A stretch of DNA of 7,451 nt from an uncultured Actinomycetes bacterium. Lineage in GTDB: Bacteria; Actinomycetota; Thermoleophilia; Gaiellales; F1-60-MAGs149. This document shows positions 1-5,444 of the stretch, one piece after another. The notes under the pieces were generated by a model. That model worked only from the letters and a program-made list of their open reading frames with translations. It had not been told where the DNA came from and did no database searches. The stretch is taken from assembly GCA_903847495.1 (NCBI GenBank), contig CAINDT010000183.1, forward strand, positions 1 through 7,451, given 5' to 3'. The position numbers and the translations under genes were made by a program. How positions within the stretch are numbered: the stretch's first letter is position 1; the number at the start of each line of letters is the position of its first letter.

Positions 1-1
1 C

Positions 2-544
2 GGCGAGGCCAATCATGCCGGCACCACGCCGATGGCGGGTCGCCGCGATGCGCTCGTGCGCGCCGCCGAGTTCGTGCTGGCCGCCAAGCGCGAGGCCGAG
101 GCCCGCGACGGCGCCGTCGCGACGATCGGCCGCATCACGCCCTGGCCCGGTGGCACCAATGTCGTCCCGGGCCGTGTGTACGGCACGCTCGACACGCGAG
201 CACTCGACAACGCCACCCGCGACGCCGTCGTGCAGGCACTCATCGATGGCTTCCCGGACATCGAGATCGAGCACAAGTCGACCGACGACGCCGCGATCTT
301 CGATCCGGGCCTGATCGCCGATCTCCACGCCGGTGCACAGGAGTTCGGCATCTCCTCGATGGACCTGCCGTCGTATGCGGGCCACGACGCGGGCACGCTG
401 GCCCTCAGTGACGTGCCGAGCGTGATGATCTTCACCCGCAGTCCCAATGGCATCAGCCACAACCCAGCCGAGCATTCCGACGAGGCCGTCTGCCTCGACG
501 CGACGCGCGTGCTGGCTGCCGCGATGGCGCGGCAGCTCGTCTGA
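2..544 (+). CDS. M20-family amidohydrolase, N-carbamoyl-amino-acid hydrolase/allantoate amidohydrolase type (3' part only)
   Basis: This is the C-terminal 180 residues of a metal-dependent cytoplasmic amidohydrolase; the start lies left of the window. The reading frame is open from base 2 and begins with GEANHAGTTPM, the hallmark of the dimerisation domain of the HyuC/AllC-type M20 group. Further motifs follow in the usual order: NVVPGRVYGTLDTR (visible residues about 53-66, resembling the family's NVIPG..-.SLDIR strand), SYAGHDA (124-130, usually SGAGHDA) and NGISHNPAEHS (149-159), whose first His is a zinc ligand in characterised members. Such enzymes are usually about 410-420 residues, so roughly 43% is visible. 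Known members hydrolyse N-carbamoyl-L-amino acids, beta-ureidopropionate or allantoate with release of ammonia and CO2. The substrate cannot be chosen from this part. SYAGHDA instead of SGAGHDA is a small deviation. The gene ends at TGA 542-544, just before a strong hairpin. Confidence 0.9.
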   Translation, partial: GEANHAGTTPMAGRRDALVRAAEFVLAAKREAEARDGAVATIGRITPWPGGTNVVPGRVYGTLDTRALDNATRDAVVQALIDGFPDIEIEHKSTDDAAIFDPGLIADLHAGAQEFGISSMDLPSYAGHDAGTLALSDVPSVMIFTRSPNGISHNPAEHSDEAVCLDATRVLAAAMARQLV

Positions 545-572
545 TCCCGCGCCCGCTCGTCTGATCCCGCGC
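535..572. repeat. Two-copy 18-bp tandem direct repeat spanning the M20 stop codon
   Basis: The string GCTCGTCTGATCCCGCGC occurs exactly at 535-552 and again at 555-572, with a 20-bp period. The first copy holds the last codons and TGA stop of the M20 gene; the second lies just outside it. The second TGA (562-564) is out of frame with the first. It looks like a local slippage or recombination duplication between the stop codon and the terminator. No function is evident. Confidence 0.85.
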
Positions 573-573
573 G

Positions 574-599
574 CCTTCCGCGCGCTTGCGCGCGGAAGG
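574..599 (+). terminator. Strong hairpin after the M20 gene (terminator-like, no U-tract)
   Basis: CCTTCCGCGCGC (574-585) and GCGCGCGGAAGG (588-599) are perfect 12-bp reverse complements separated by TT. In RNA this would fold as an 11-bp stem capped by a CUUG tetraloop closed by a G-C pair, a very stable arrangement. It starts 29 bp after the stop codon. The bases that follow (ACAAGGTGGG) are not U-rich, so it is not a textbook intrinsic terminator, but stems lacking a U-tract are common in GC-rich actinobacteria. Termination or 3'-end protection of the M20 mRNA is inferred. Confidence 0.65.
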
Positions 600-626
600 A
601 CAAGGTGGGCCCGGGCCCATGGTGTC
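599..626. repeat. Imperfect 28-bp palindrome, copy 1 (core TGGGCCCGGGCCCA)
   Basis: Centred between 612 and 613, this has a perfect 14-bp palindromic core (606-619) and outer arms GACA/TGTC that also pair; the three positions between core and arms do not form Watson-Crick pairs. It begins on the last base of the preceding hairpin. Bases 606-626 are the exact reverse complement of 791-811, so it belongs to the same repeat family as the palindrome before the DUF305 gene. A protein-binding dyad or a repeat-element end are both possible. Confidence 0.75.
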
Positions 627-788
627 CAGCCTCGCTCGCGCGCGTGCGTCACAAGGGCGTGCGTGTCGTTCCGCATCGCAGCGCGATGCGTCTGTCGCGC
701 ATGCGACTGCCGTGCGCAACGCGCATCGTTGCGGCGCGCCTGTGTGTGGATGGGCGCGCGACGAAGCGCAGTCCGTGCGCCTGAGCTG
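627..788. other. Non-coding, hairpin-rich segment between the two palindromes
   Basis: No convincing gene lies here. Reading frames in this stretch translate to low-complexity Arg/Ala/Ser/Cys-rich sequence with no recognisable domain or ribosome-binding site. Short stems are seen at 672-690 (8 bp, 3-nt loop), 694-707 (5 bp, 4-nt loop) and 715-733 (7 bp, 5-nt loop), following one another on the same strand. An 8-bp direct repeat GCGTGCGT occurs at 642-649 and 657-664. At this GC content such stems arise by chance fairly often. The segment could be an untranslated or small-RNA region, or the interior of a short inverted-repeat-bounded element. Confidence 0.4.
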
Positions 789-820
789 ATGACACCATGG
801 GCCCGGGCCCATCGTGTCAT
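789..820. promoter_or_regulatory. 32-bp near-perfect palindrome upstream of the DUF305 gene, copy 2
   Basis: The dyad is centred between 804 and 805; 15 of 16 base pairs match, with the only mismatch at 796/813. Its half-site is ATGACACCATGGGCCC. The centre lies about 39 bp before the ATG of the DUF305 gene, so it would overlap the -35 region if transcription begins at or near the start codon. That placement suits an operator for a dimeric or tetrameric regulator. The second, inverted copy at 599-626 argues either for cooperative two-site binding (centres 192 bp apart) or for a repeat element. The cognate regulator is unknown. Confidence 0.6.
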
Positions 821-831
821 GCAGGCACCGG

Positions 832-843
832 TAAGGTGAGGGC
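832..843 (+). promoter_or_regulatory. Start region of the DUF305 gene: AAGGTGAG ribosome site or leaderless -10 box
   Basis: Two readings compete. AAGGTGAG (833-840) resembles a Shine-Dalgarno sequence 3-5 nt before ATG 844. Equally, TAAGGT (832-837) fits the TANNNT -10 consensus exactly 6 nt before the ATG, the spacing of actinobacterial leaderless genes and the same spacing as at hemQ. No clear -35 hexamer is visible. Both readings support ATG 844 as the start. Confidence 0.45.
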
Positions 844-1461
844 ATGCATACCCGACTCCGTGTGCTCGCCGCTGTCCTGCTGACGCTCGCCGTCGGTGTC
901 ACCGCTGCCGCCTGCGGCACGGATTCGCTGCATGACGCGATGGGGCACGACACCTCTGGCATGTCGCACGACGGCATGACGCACAGCCCGGCGCAGATGG
1001 GCACCGGCCGCGACGCCGACGTGATGTTCACGCAGGAGATGATCCCGCATCATCAGCAGGCCGTCGTGATGGCGGATCTCGCGCTCGACCCGTCCCACGA
1101 GGCGAGCCCTGCGGTGCAGGATCTGGCGACGCGCATCAAGACGGCGCAGACCGCGGAGATCGCCGACATGACCGCCTGGCTCAAGGCGTGGGGCGCCGAC
1201 CCAGTCAGCGGCCAGATGATGGACCACGACGGAATGGGCATGATGTCCGCCGCCGCCATGACCGCGCTCGAGAACGCGAAGGGACCCGCCTTCGACCGAC
1301 TCTGGCTCGAGGGGATGATCGCGCACCACGAGGGCGCCCTGATGATGGCCTCGCACATCGCCGACCGCGGTGACGACGCTCGCGTGCAGAAGCTGTCCGA
1401 GGCGATCGATCAGTCGCAGACTGCCGAGATCGCCGAAATGAAGAAGCTGCTCGGACAGTAG
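844..1461 (+). CDS. DUF305-family lipoprotein, His/Met-rich
   Basis: The 205-residue product is predicted to be exported and lipid-anchored. It has a basic N-terminus, a hydrophobic stretch at residues 8-23 and a Cys at 24 in an AAAC lipobox, which is acceptable though lacking the usual Leu at -3. The mature part contains two copies of the DUF305 signature: FTQEMIPHHQQAVVMA (62-77) and LEGMIAHHEGALMMA (155-169). Each is followed by a helix with a similar QTAEIA(D/E)M string (102-109 and 192-199), so the protein is an internal duplication. DUF305 proteins form ferritin-like helical bundles, and several have been linked to copper or silver handling. The His/Met-rich segments at 30-66 (HD.M.H, MSHDGMTH) and 125-134 (MMDHDGMGMM) suit soft-metal binding. 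Metal binding is inferred and the metal is unproven. No other metal-resistance gene is nearby. Confidence 0.88.
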   Translation: MHTRLRVLAAVLLTLAVGVTAAACGTDSLHDAMGHDTSGMSHDGMTHSPAQMGTGRDADVMFTQEMIPHHQQAVVMADLALDPSHEASPAVQDLATRIKTAQTAEIADMTAWLKAWGADPVSGQMMDHDGMGMMSAAAMTALENAKGPAFDRLWLEGMIAHHEGALMMASHIADRGDDARVQKLSEAIDQSQTAEIAEMKKLLGQ

Positions 1462-1485
1462 TCGCCGGGGCGCAGCGACCCTCGC

Positions 1486-1497
1486 TACCCTCCAGCC
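1486..1497 (+). promoter_or_regulatory. Probable leaderless promoter of hemQ (TACCCT, 6 nt before ATG)
   Basis: TACCCT at 1486-1491 matches the TANNNT -10 consensus and ends 6 nt before ATG 1498, which would put the transcription start on the A of the start codon. The bases just before the ATG (CCTCCAGCC) are pyrimidine-rich and hold no Shine-Dalgarno sequence, which supports leaderless translation. No clear -35 element is seen. If correct, hemQ is transcribed independently of the DUF305 gene 36 bp upstream. Confidence 0.5.
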
Positions 1498-2238
1498 ATG
1501 CCGCGCATCGCCGATTCCCCCGCCATGCCCTCCGAGGGGTGGGCTGTCCTGCACCTCGTGTTTGCGATCGCGGGCGACCGCACCGACGAGCTCGACCTCG
1601 CTGCGGCGCAGACGCTCGTCGACGACTTCGCCGCCGAGCAAGACGCCCAGGTCATCAGCTTCAGCGTGGTGGGAGCCGGCGCCGATTTCGGCCTGATCCT
1701 CGTGCACCCGGACCTGGCACGCGTGCATCGTCTCCATCGCGATCTGATGCGCACGCCGCTCGGCGAGGTGCTGATCGAGGTGCCAGAGAAGAGCATGGTC
1801 TCGATCACCGAGGCGAGCGAGTACATCAATCCGGACAATCCGAACGTCGAGCAACTGCGCGAGGGGCGCCTGCACCCGCGCAACCTGCCCGACACGCGCC
1901 TCGTCTGCATCTATCCGATGAGCAAGAGTCGCGAGGTCGGCGCCAACTGGTACGCGCAGGACTTCGACGAGCGTCGCCGCCTGATGGGCGGGCACGGCCG
2001 GCTCGGCTCGACCTTCGCCGGGCGCGTCTCGCAGATGATCACCGCCGCGACGGGGCTGTCGGACTGGGAGTGGCAGGTCACGCTCTTCGCCGAGGATCCC
2101 AAGGCCATCAAGGACATTGTCTACGAGATGCGGTACGACGAGGCCTCGGCCGTCTACGGCATCTTCGGCCCGTTCACGATCGGCCTCGCCGCCCCCTTCG
2201 CGGATGCGCTTCGCGAAGCTGGTCTCGGCGCGGCATAG
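1498..2238 (+). CDS. hemQ: Coproheme decarboxylase HemQ/ChdC (chlorite dismutase family)
   Basis: This 246-residue cytoplasmic enzyme is predicted to carry out the last step of the coproporphyrin-dependent haem pathway: oxidative, peroxide-driven decarboxylation of two propionates of coproheme III to give haem b. Motifs characteristic of the family are YPMSKSRE (139-146), NWYAQDFDERRRLMGGHG (150-167), TGLSDWEWQVTLFAEDP (185-201) and VYEMRYDEASAVYGIFGPF (208-226). Y139 matches the catalytic Tyr (Tyr147 in Listeria) and H166 the proximal haem ligand; their 27-residue spacing equals Tyr147-His174. Q179, 13 residues further, falls on the distal Gln (Gln187). K143 matches the conserved YxMxK lysine. 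Length is typical (about 230-250). ATG 1498 is chosen because of the leaderless -10 box; ATG 1525 is an alternative that keeps the whole domain. No other haem gene is in the window. Confidence 0.95.
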   Translation: MPRIADSPAMPSEGWAVLHLVFAIAGDRTDELDLAAAQTLVDDFAAEQDAQVISFSVVGAGADFGLILVHPDLARVHRLHRDLMRTPLGEVLIEVPEKSMVSITEASEYINPDNPNVEQLREGRLHPRNLPDTRLVCIYPMSKSREVGANWYAQDFDERRRLMGGHGRLGSTFAGRVSQMITAATGLSDWEWQVTLFAEDPKAIKDIVYEMRYDEASAVYGIFGPFTIGLAAPFADALREAGLGAA

Positions 2239-2262
2239 CCCGGGCGCTCCGCATGCCCCGGG
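2239..2262 (+). terminator. Weak hairpin after hemQ
   Basis: CCCGGG at 2239-2244 can pair with CCCGGG at 2257-2262 around a 12-nt loop, starting right after the hemQ stop codon. The stem is short, and the downstream AGGCAAGGGATC is not U-rich. It is the only terminator candidate between hemQ and the next gene and is offered at low confidence. Confidence 0.25.
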
Positions 2263-2280
2263 GCAGGCAAGGGATCGGGG

Positions 2281-2301
2281 TAGACTGCCGCGCACGCGTG
2301 C
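2281..2301 (+). promoter_or_regulatory. Candidate promoter of the MMPL gene with a palindrome at the start site
   Basis: TAGACT (2281-2286) is a good TANNNT -10 box, preceded by GGGG and without a recognisable -35. A start point would fall near 2293, leaving about 40 nt to the first good ribosome-binding site. A perfect 10-bp palindrome GCACGCGTGC at 2292-2301 lies over that start point, and CACGCG (2293-2298) can also pair with CGCGTG (2309-2314) as an mRNA stem. An operator for a repressor is possible; there is no direct evidence for a regulator. Confidence 0.4.
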
Positions 2302-2331
2302 ACCGACGCGCGTGAGGGGTCGGGAGAGATC

Positions 2332-2358
2332 GTGAGCAGGATGAGCGCGCAGTGCTAG
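2332..2358 (+). CDS. Possible 8-codon leader ORF overlapping the MMPL start (MSRMSAQC)
   Basis: GTG 2332 is preceded by GGGAGAG (2322-2328) at ideal spacing, the best ribosome-binding site between hemQ and the transporter. The frame reads MSRMSAQC and stops at TAG 2356-2358. It overlaps GTG 2352 of the transporter in a different frame, and its stop lies 5 nt before the alternative ATG 2364. The MMPL gene itself has only a weak AGGA (2338-2341) in front of it. Translation of the leader could therefore load ribosomes for the transporter by coupling. Alternatively, a single-base frameshift error may hide a longer transporter N-terminus, since MSR-type starts are common in MMPL proteins. The call rests on position and ribosome site only. 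Confidence 0.35.
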   Translation: MSRMSAQC

Positions 2359-5300
2359 GCCGCATGCTTCATGGCCTCGGACACGTCTGCGTCCGCTACC
2401 GCTGGCTCGTGATCATCCTGTGGATTGCCGCGATCATCGCTGGCTCGATCGTGATCGGACGGGTTGGCGCGCTCACCAACAACGACCTCTCGCTGCCGGG
2501 TACCGGCAGTCAGGCGGCGACGGATCTGCTCACGAAGTACTTCCCGCCGCAGGAGAACGGCAGCAGTCCGGTCGTCTTCTACGCCGAGGGCAAGGTGCAG
2601 GACGGTGGCAAGAACCAGCAGGCGATCACCGACACGTACAACGCGCTGAAGAAGGTGAAGCACGTCTACTCGGTGACGAACCCGTTCGAGAACGCGGCGG
2701 CTGGGCTCGTCAGCAAGGACGGTCACTACGCCTTCATCCCCGTGCTGCTCGACGTGAGCAGCGGCACGCTCAGCGAGGCGACGGCGCAGAGCGTCTACGA
2801 CGTCGGTGTCAAGGAGGGGCGTGCGGCCGGGATGAAGGTCGACGTCGGCGGGCCCGTCGGCTCGACGCTCGGCGTCCAGAGCACCGAGTCGAGCGAGGTG
2901 ATCGGTCTCGTCGCGGCGATGATCATCCTGCTCTTCACGTTCACCACGCTCGTCGCGATGGGCCTGCCGATTCTCACGGCAGTGTTCGGCCTGCTCGTCG
3001 GCTCCACGCTGATCGGCCTGATGGGTCACCTCACGAGCATCCCGTCGATCGGTCCGACACTGGCCACGATGATCGGCCTCGGCGTGGGCATCGACTACGC
3101 GCTGTTCCTCGTCACCAAGCACCGCACGCTGATGCGCGAGCACGGCCTGCACGCCCGCCAGTCGATCCCCGAGATGCTGGCTACGAGCGGCGGCGCCGTG
3201 CTGTTCGCCGGCAGCACGGTGATCGTCGCGCTGCTGGCGCTCGCGGTCGCGCAGATTCCCTTCATCACCGCGCTCGGCTACGCCTGTGCGGTCGGCGTCT
3301 TCACCGCTGTGCTCGCTGGGCTCACGCTGCTGCCGGCGATCCTCGCCGTGCTCGGTGACTCCATCAACCGCGGTCAGCTGCCGTTCCTCGGCCGGCCGAA
3401 GAAGGATCCGGCCAAGCTCGGCATGTGGGGGTATTGGGCGAACTCGGTCGTGGATCATCCGATCCGTTCGTGTGTGATCGCGCTCGTGCTGCTCGCGCTG
3501 ATGATCGTGCCGGTCTTCACGCTCGTGCTCGGGCAAGAGGACATCGGCACGACGTCGCCCAAGACCACCGAACGGCAGGCCTTCGACATGATCTCGGACG
3601 GCTTCGGACCGGGCTACAACGGCCCACTCGTCGTCGCCGTCACCCTCGATCCTGTGGCCAAGGCCAGCGCGGAGTACACCAAGCAGTACAACCAGGCCCA
3701 GGCCATGCAGGCCGACCTCGAGGAGCAGCAGAAGACTCTGACGGCGCAGGCCAATGCACTGCAGGCGCAGCAGACGAAGCTCGAGCAGCAGGCCAACGAG
3801 CTGAAGTCGCAGGCCGCCACGCTCGAGGCGCAGTCGAAGCGGCTGGCCAAGGAGGCCGCCGGCGTGCGCACGTCCGAGGCGGGGCTCCGCTTCGAGGAGA
3901 ACCAGTTGACGCGCGAGGCACGCCGCCTGGCTGCGCGCCGCAAGGTGCTTGATCAGCAGATCGCGAACCTGACGAAGAACCAGGCGACGCTCGAGGCCAA
4001 GCACGCGTCGCTGCAGGCGGACCTTGAGCAGATCGCCTATGCGCTCGCCAACACGCCGGGCATCAGTCCAACAGTGCAGAACGCGCTGCTCACCGCGCAG
4101 GCGCGGCTGACGGAGGCCGATGCGACGGTGCAGAAGGGCATCGCCGCCGCGAGCGCGCAGGCGGCGCGCATCCAGAAGCGCTCCGCGGTGCTGGCCGCGC
4201 AGGAGCAGAACTACACCAAGCGCGCCGCGAAGGTAGCGGCGAAAGCAGACCTCGTGGCAGCGGAGGCCGTCGCGATCGAGCGGGAGTCGGCCTCGCTGCG
4301 CGCACAGGCCGCGAGCCTCCAGAAGCAGCAGGCCGTCCTGCAGCAGCAGGCCAACGCGCTGCAGCAGCAGGCCGACGAGCTGAAGCAGCAACAGGCTGCC
4401 GCCGAGGCAGAACAGCAGCAGGCTCTCGACCTGAAGGACCAGTTGACCGCTGAGATGACGAAAGCCGGTGGTGACGAGCGCGGCACCGATCCGCGCATCG
4501 TCAAGCTGCAGGACGCGCTCGCGAAGCCCGCCGACGTGCAGCGCGTGGTGCAGCCGATGATCAACGACAAGGGCAACGCGGTGATCCTCAGCGTGATCGC
4601 CAAGAGCCGCCCGGCGGCCCGCGCGACGGCCGACCTCGTGCGCCAGCTGCGCGACGAGACGATCCCGCCGGCGCTCTCACCGGGCATGGTCGCCGACGTC
4701 GGCGGGACGACCGCCGGCAATGTCGATCTCGCCGCGCTGATCACCTCGAAGCTGCCAAAGGTGATCCTCGTTGTGATCGCCCTCAGCTTCCTGCTGCTCC
4801 TGCTGGCGTTCCGCTCGCTGCTGATCCCGGTGCAGGCATCGATCACGAATCTGCTCTCGGCGACGGCGTCGTTCGGCGTGCTGACCGCGTGCTTCCAGTG
4901 GGGCTGGGGGCTCGACCTCGTCGGCCTCGACTCGCCGTACGGCACTGTCCCGATCGCCAGTTACGTGCCGCTGATGATGTTCGCGGCGCTGTTCGGTCTG
5001 TCGATGGACTACGAGGTGTTCTTCATCAGCACCGTGCAGGGGTTCCACGCCAAGGGCATGAGCCACGAGGAGGCGCTTCGCCACGGCCTCGCGGTCAGCG
5101 CGCGCGTCGTGTTCGCAGCGGCGCTGATCATGATGAGCGTCTTCGGCAGCTTCATCCTGATCGACGATCCGATCATCAAGCAGTTCGGCGTCGGACTCAC
5201 GGTTGCCGTTGCCCTGGCTGCGTTCCTCGTGCTCTTCCTGGCGCCAGCCATGCTCGTGCTGTTCGGTCGCCGCACCTGGTCGCTGCCCGGCTTCTTGGAC

Positions 5301-5402
5301 CGGATCATCCCGGACCTCGATCTCGAGGGGAACAAGCGGTCGATTCCCGACGGCAAGGCCACGACCGCTGCGTCCGTGGATGACGGGGTGGCGCCCTCGT
5401 AG
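2352..5402 (+). CDS. MMPL-family RND transporter with a long coiled-coil hairpin insert
   Basis: A 1016-residue proton-driven membrane transporter of the MMPL branch of the RND superfamily, which exports lipids, siderophores or hydrophobic compounds. Both halves are present: TM1 at about 17-37, porter domain 1 at 40-182, TM2-6 at about 185-335; TM7 at 372-393, porter domain 2 at 394-802, TM8-12 at about 803-972. The paired proton-relay signatures of MMPL proteins are GLGVGIDYALFL (242-253; D248-Y249) and FGLSMDYEVFF (881-891; D886-Y887), corresponding to the Asp-Tyr pairs of MmpL3. Ordinary MMPL proteins have about 700-770 residues; the excess is a Gln/Ala/Leu-rich coiled coil at about 435-705 in porter domain 2. 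GTG 2352 is the first possible start after an in-frame stop at 2313-2315; ATG 2364 is the alternative. The next gene begins 42 bp later. No mmpS-like partner is nearby. The substrate is unknown. Confidence 0.92.
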   Translation: MLGRMLHGLGHVCVRYRWLVIILWIAAIIAGSIVIGRVGALTNNDLSLPGTGSQAATDLLTKYFPPQENGSSPVVFYAEGKVQDGGKNQQAITDTYNALKKVKHVYSVTNPFENAAAGLVSKDGHYAFIPVLLDVSSGTLSEATAQSVYDVGVKEGRAAGMKVDVGGPVGSTLGVQSTESSEVIGLVAAMIILLFTFTTLVAMGLPILTAVFGLLVGSTLIGLMGHLTSIPSIGPTLATMIGLGVGIDYALFLVTKHRTLMREHGLHARQSIPEMLATSGGAVLFAGSTVIVALLALAVAQIPFITALGYACAVGVFTAVLAGLTLLPAILAVLGDSINRGQLPFLGRPKKDPAKLGMWGYWANSVVDHPIRSCVIALVLLALMIVPVFTLVLGQEDIGTTSPKTTERQAFDMISDGFGPGYNGPLVVAVTLDPVAKASAEYTKQYNQAQAMQADLEEQQKTLTAQANALQAQQTKLEQQANELKSQAATLEAQSKRLAKEAAGVRTSEAGLRFEENQLTREARRLAARRKVLDQQIANLTKNQATLEAKHASLQADLEQIAYALANTPGISPTVQNALLTAQARLTEADATVQKGIAAASAQAARIQKRSAVLAAQEQNYTKRAAKVAAKADLVAAEAVAIERESASLRAQAASLQKQQAVLQQQANALQQQADELKQQQAAAEAEQQQALDLKDQLTAEMTKAGGDERGTDPRIVKLQDALAKPADVQRVVQPMINDKGNAVILSVIAKSRPAARATADLVRQLRDETIPPALSPGMVADVGGTTAGNVDLAALITSKLPKVILVVIALSFLLLLLAFRSLLIPVQASITNLLSATASFGVLTACFQWGWGLDLVGLDSPYGTVPIASYVPLMMFAALFGLSMDYEVFFISTVQGFHAKGMSHEEALRHGLAVSARVVFAAALIMMSVFGSFILIDDPIIKQFGVGLTVAVALAAFLVLFLAPAMLVLFGRRTWSLPGFLDRIIPDLDLEGNKRSIPDGKATTAASVDDGVAPS
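3654..4466 (+). other. Coding segment for the antiparallel coiled-coil hairpin of the MMPL protein
   Basis: Residues about 435-705. Arm 1 has a hydrophobic residue every seven positions without a break: 456, 463, 470, 477, 484, 491, 498, 505, 512, 519, 526, 533, 540, 547, 554 and 561, of which fourteen are Leu, one Val and one Ile. A helix-breaking turn (NTPGISP, 567-573) follows. Arm 2 continues the pattern at 579, 586, 593, 600, 607, 614, 621, 628, 635, 642, 649, 656, 663, 670, 677 and on to 698, mostly Leu/Ile/Val with Ala or Tyr at a few positions. The arms are nearly equal in length (about 127 residues each). Near-identical units (QQQANAL, QQQADEL) suggest growth by heptad duplication. 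Confidence 0.85.
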
Positions 5403-5434
5403 TTCGTGCGTCACACTTTGGGTCACACCAATGT

Positions 5435-5439
5435 GGAGG
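5435..5439 (+). promoter_or_regulatory. Ribosome-binding site that decides the start of the binding-protein gene
   Basis: GGAGG at 5435-5439 lies 5 nt before GTG 5445. The more upstream in-frame GTG 5406 has no purine-rich site before it and would add 13 polar residues ahead of the signal peptide. GTG 5445 is therefore preferred. Confidence 0.8.
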
Positions 5440-5444
5440 CGGAC

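Noticed and set aside
453..1031. Open frames on both strands in the 545-843 intergenic region
   Set aside because: They have Arg/Ala/Cys-rich composition, no ribosome site, and overlap real genes; high GC alone keeps these frames open.
1461..1486. Small stems between the DUF305 and hemQ genes (1461-1465/1475-1479; 1474-1478/1482-1486)
   Set aside because: Stems of 5 bp are too weak to call a terminator in DNA of this GC content.
817..2295. Long minus-strand open frame opposite the DUF305 and hemQ genes
   Set aside because: It mirrors codons of two well-supported plus-strand genes in GC-rich DNA, and its translation is Arg/His/Gly-rich with no domain. It is a shadow frame.
2355..4391. 678-codon minus-strand open frame opposite the MMPL gene
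   Set aside because: The translation is low-complexity Arg/Leu/His sequence produced by the reverse complement of the coiled-coil codons; the plus-strand gene explains the region.
4339..4400. CAG-rich stretch as a microsatellite
   Set aside because: The repeats are interrupted, in frame, and explained by Gln-rich heptads of the coiled coil.
5406..5444. GTG 5406 as start of the binding protein, and the GTCACAC direct repeat (5410-5416, 5422-5428) as an operator
   Set aside because: GTG 5445 has an ideal GGAGG site and puts the signal peptide at the N-terminus. The 7-bp repeat is too short to call without other copies.
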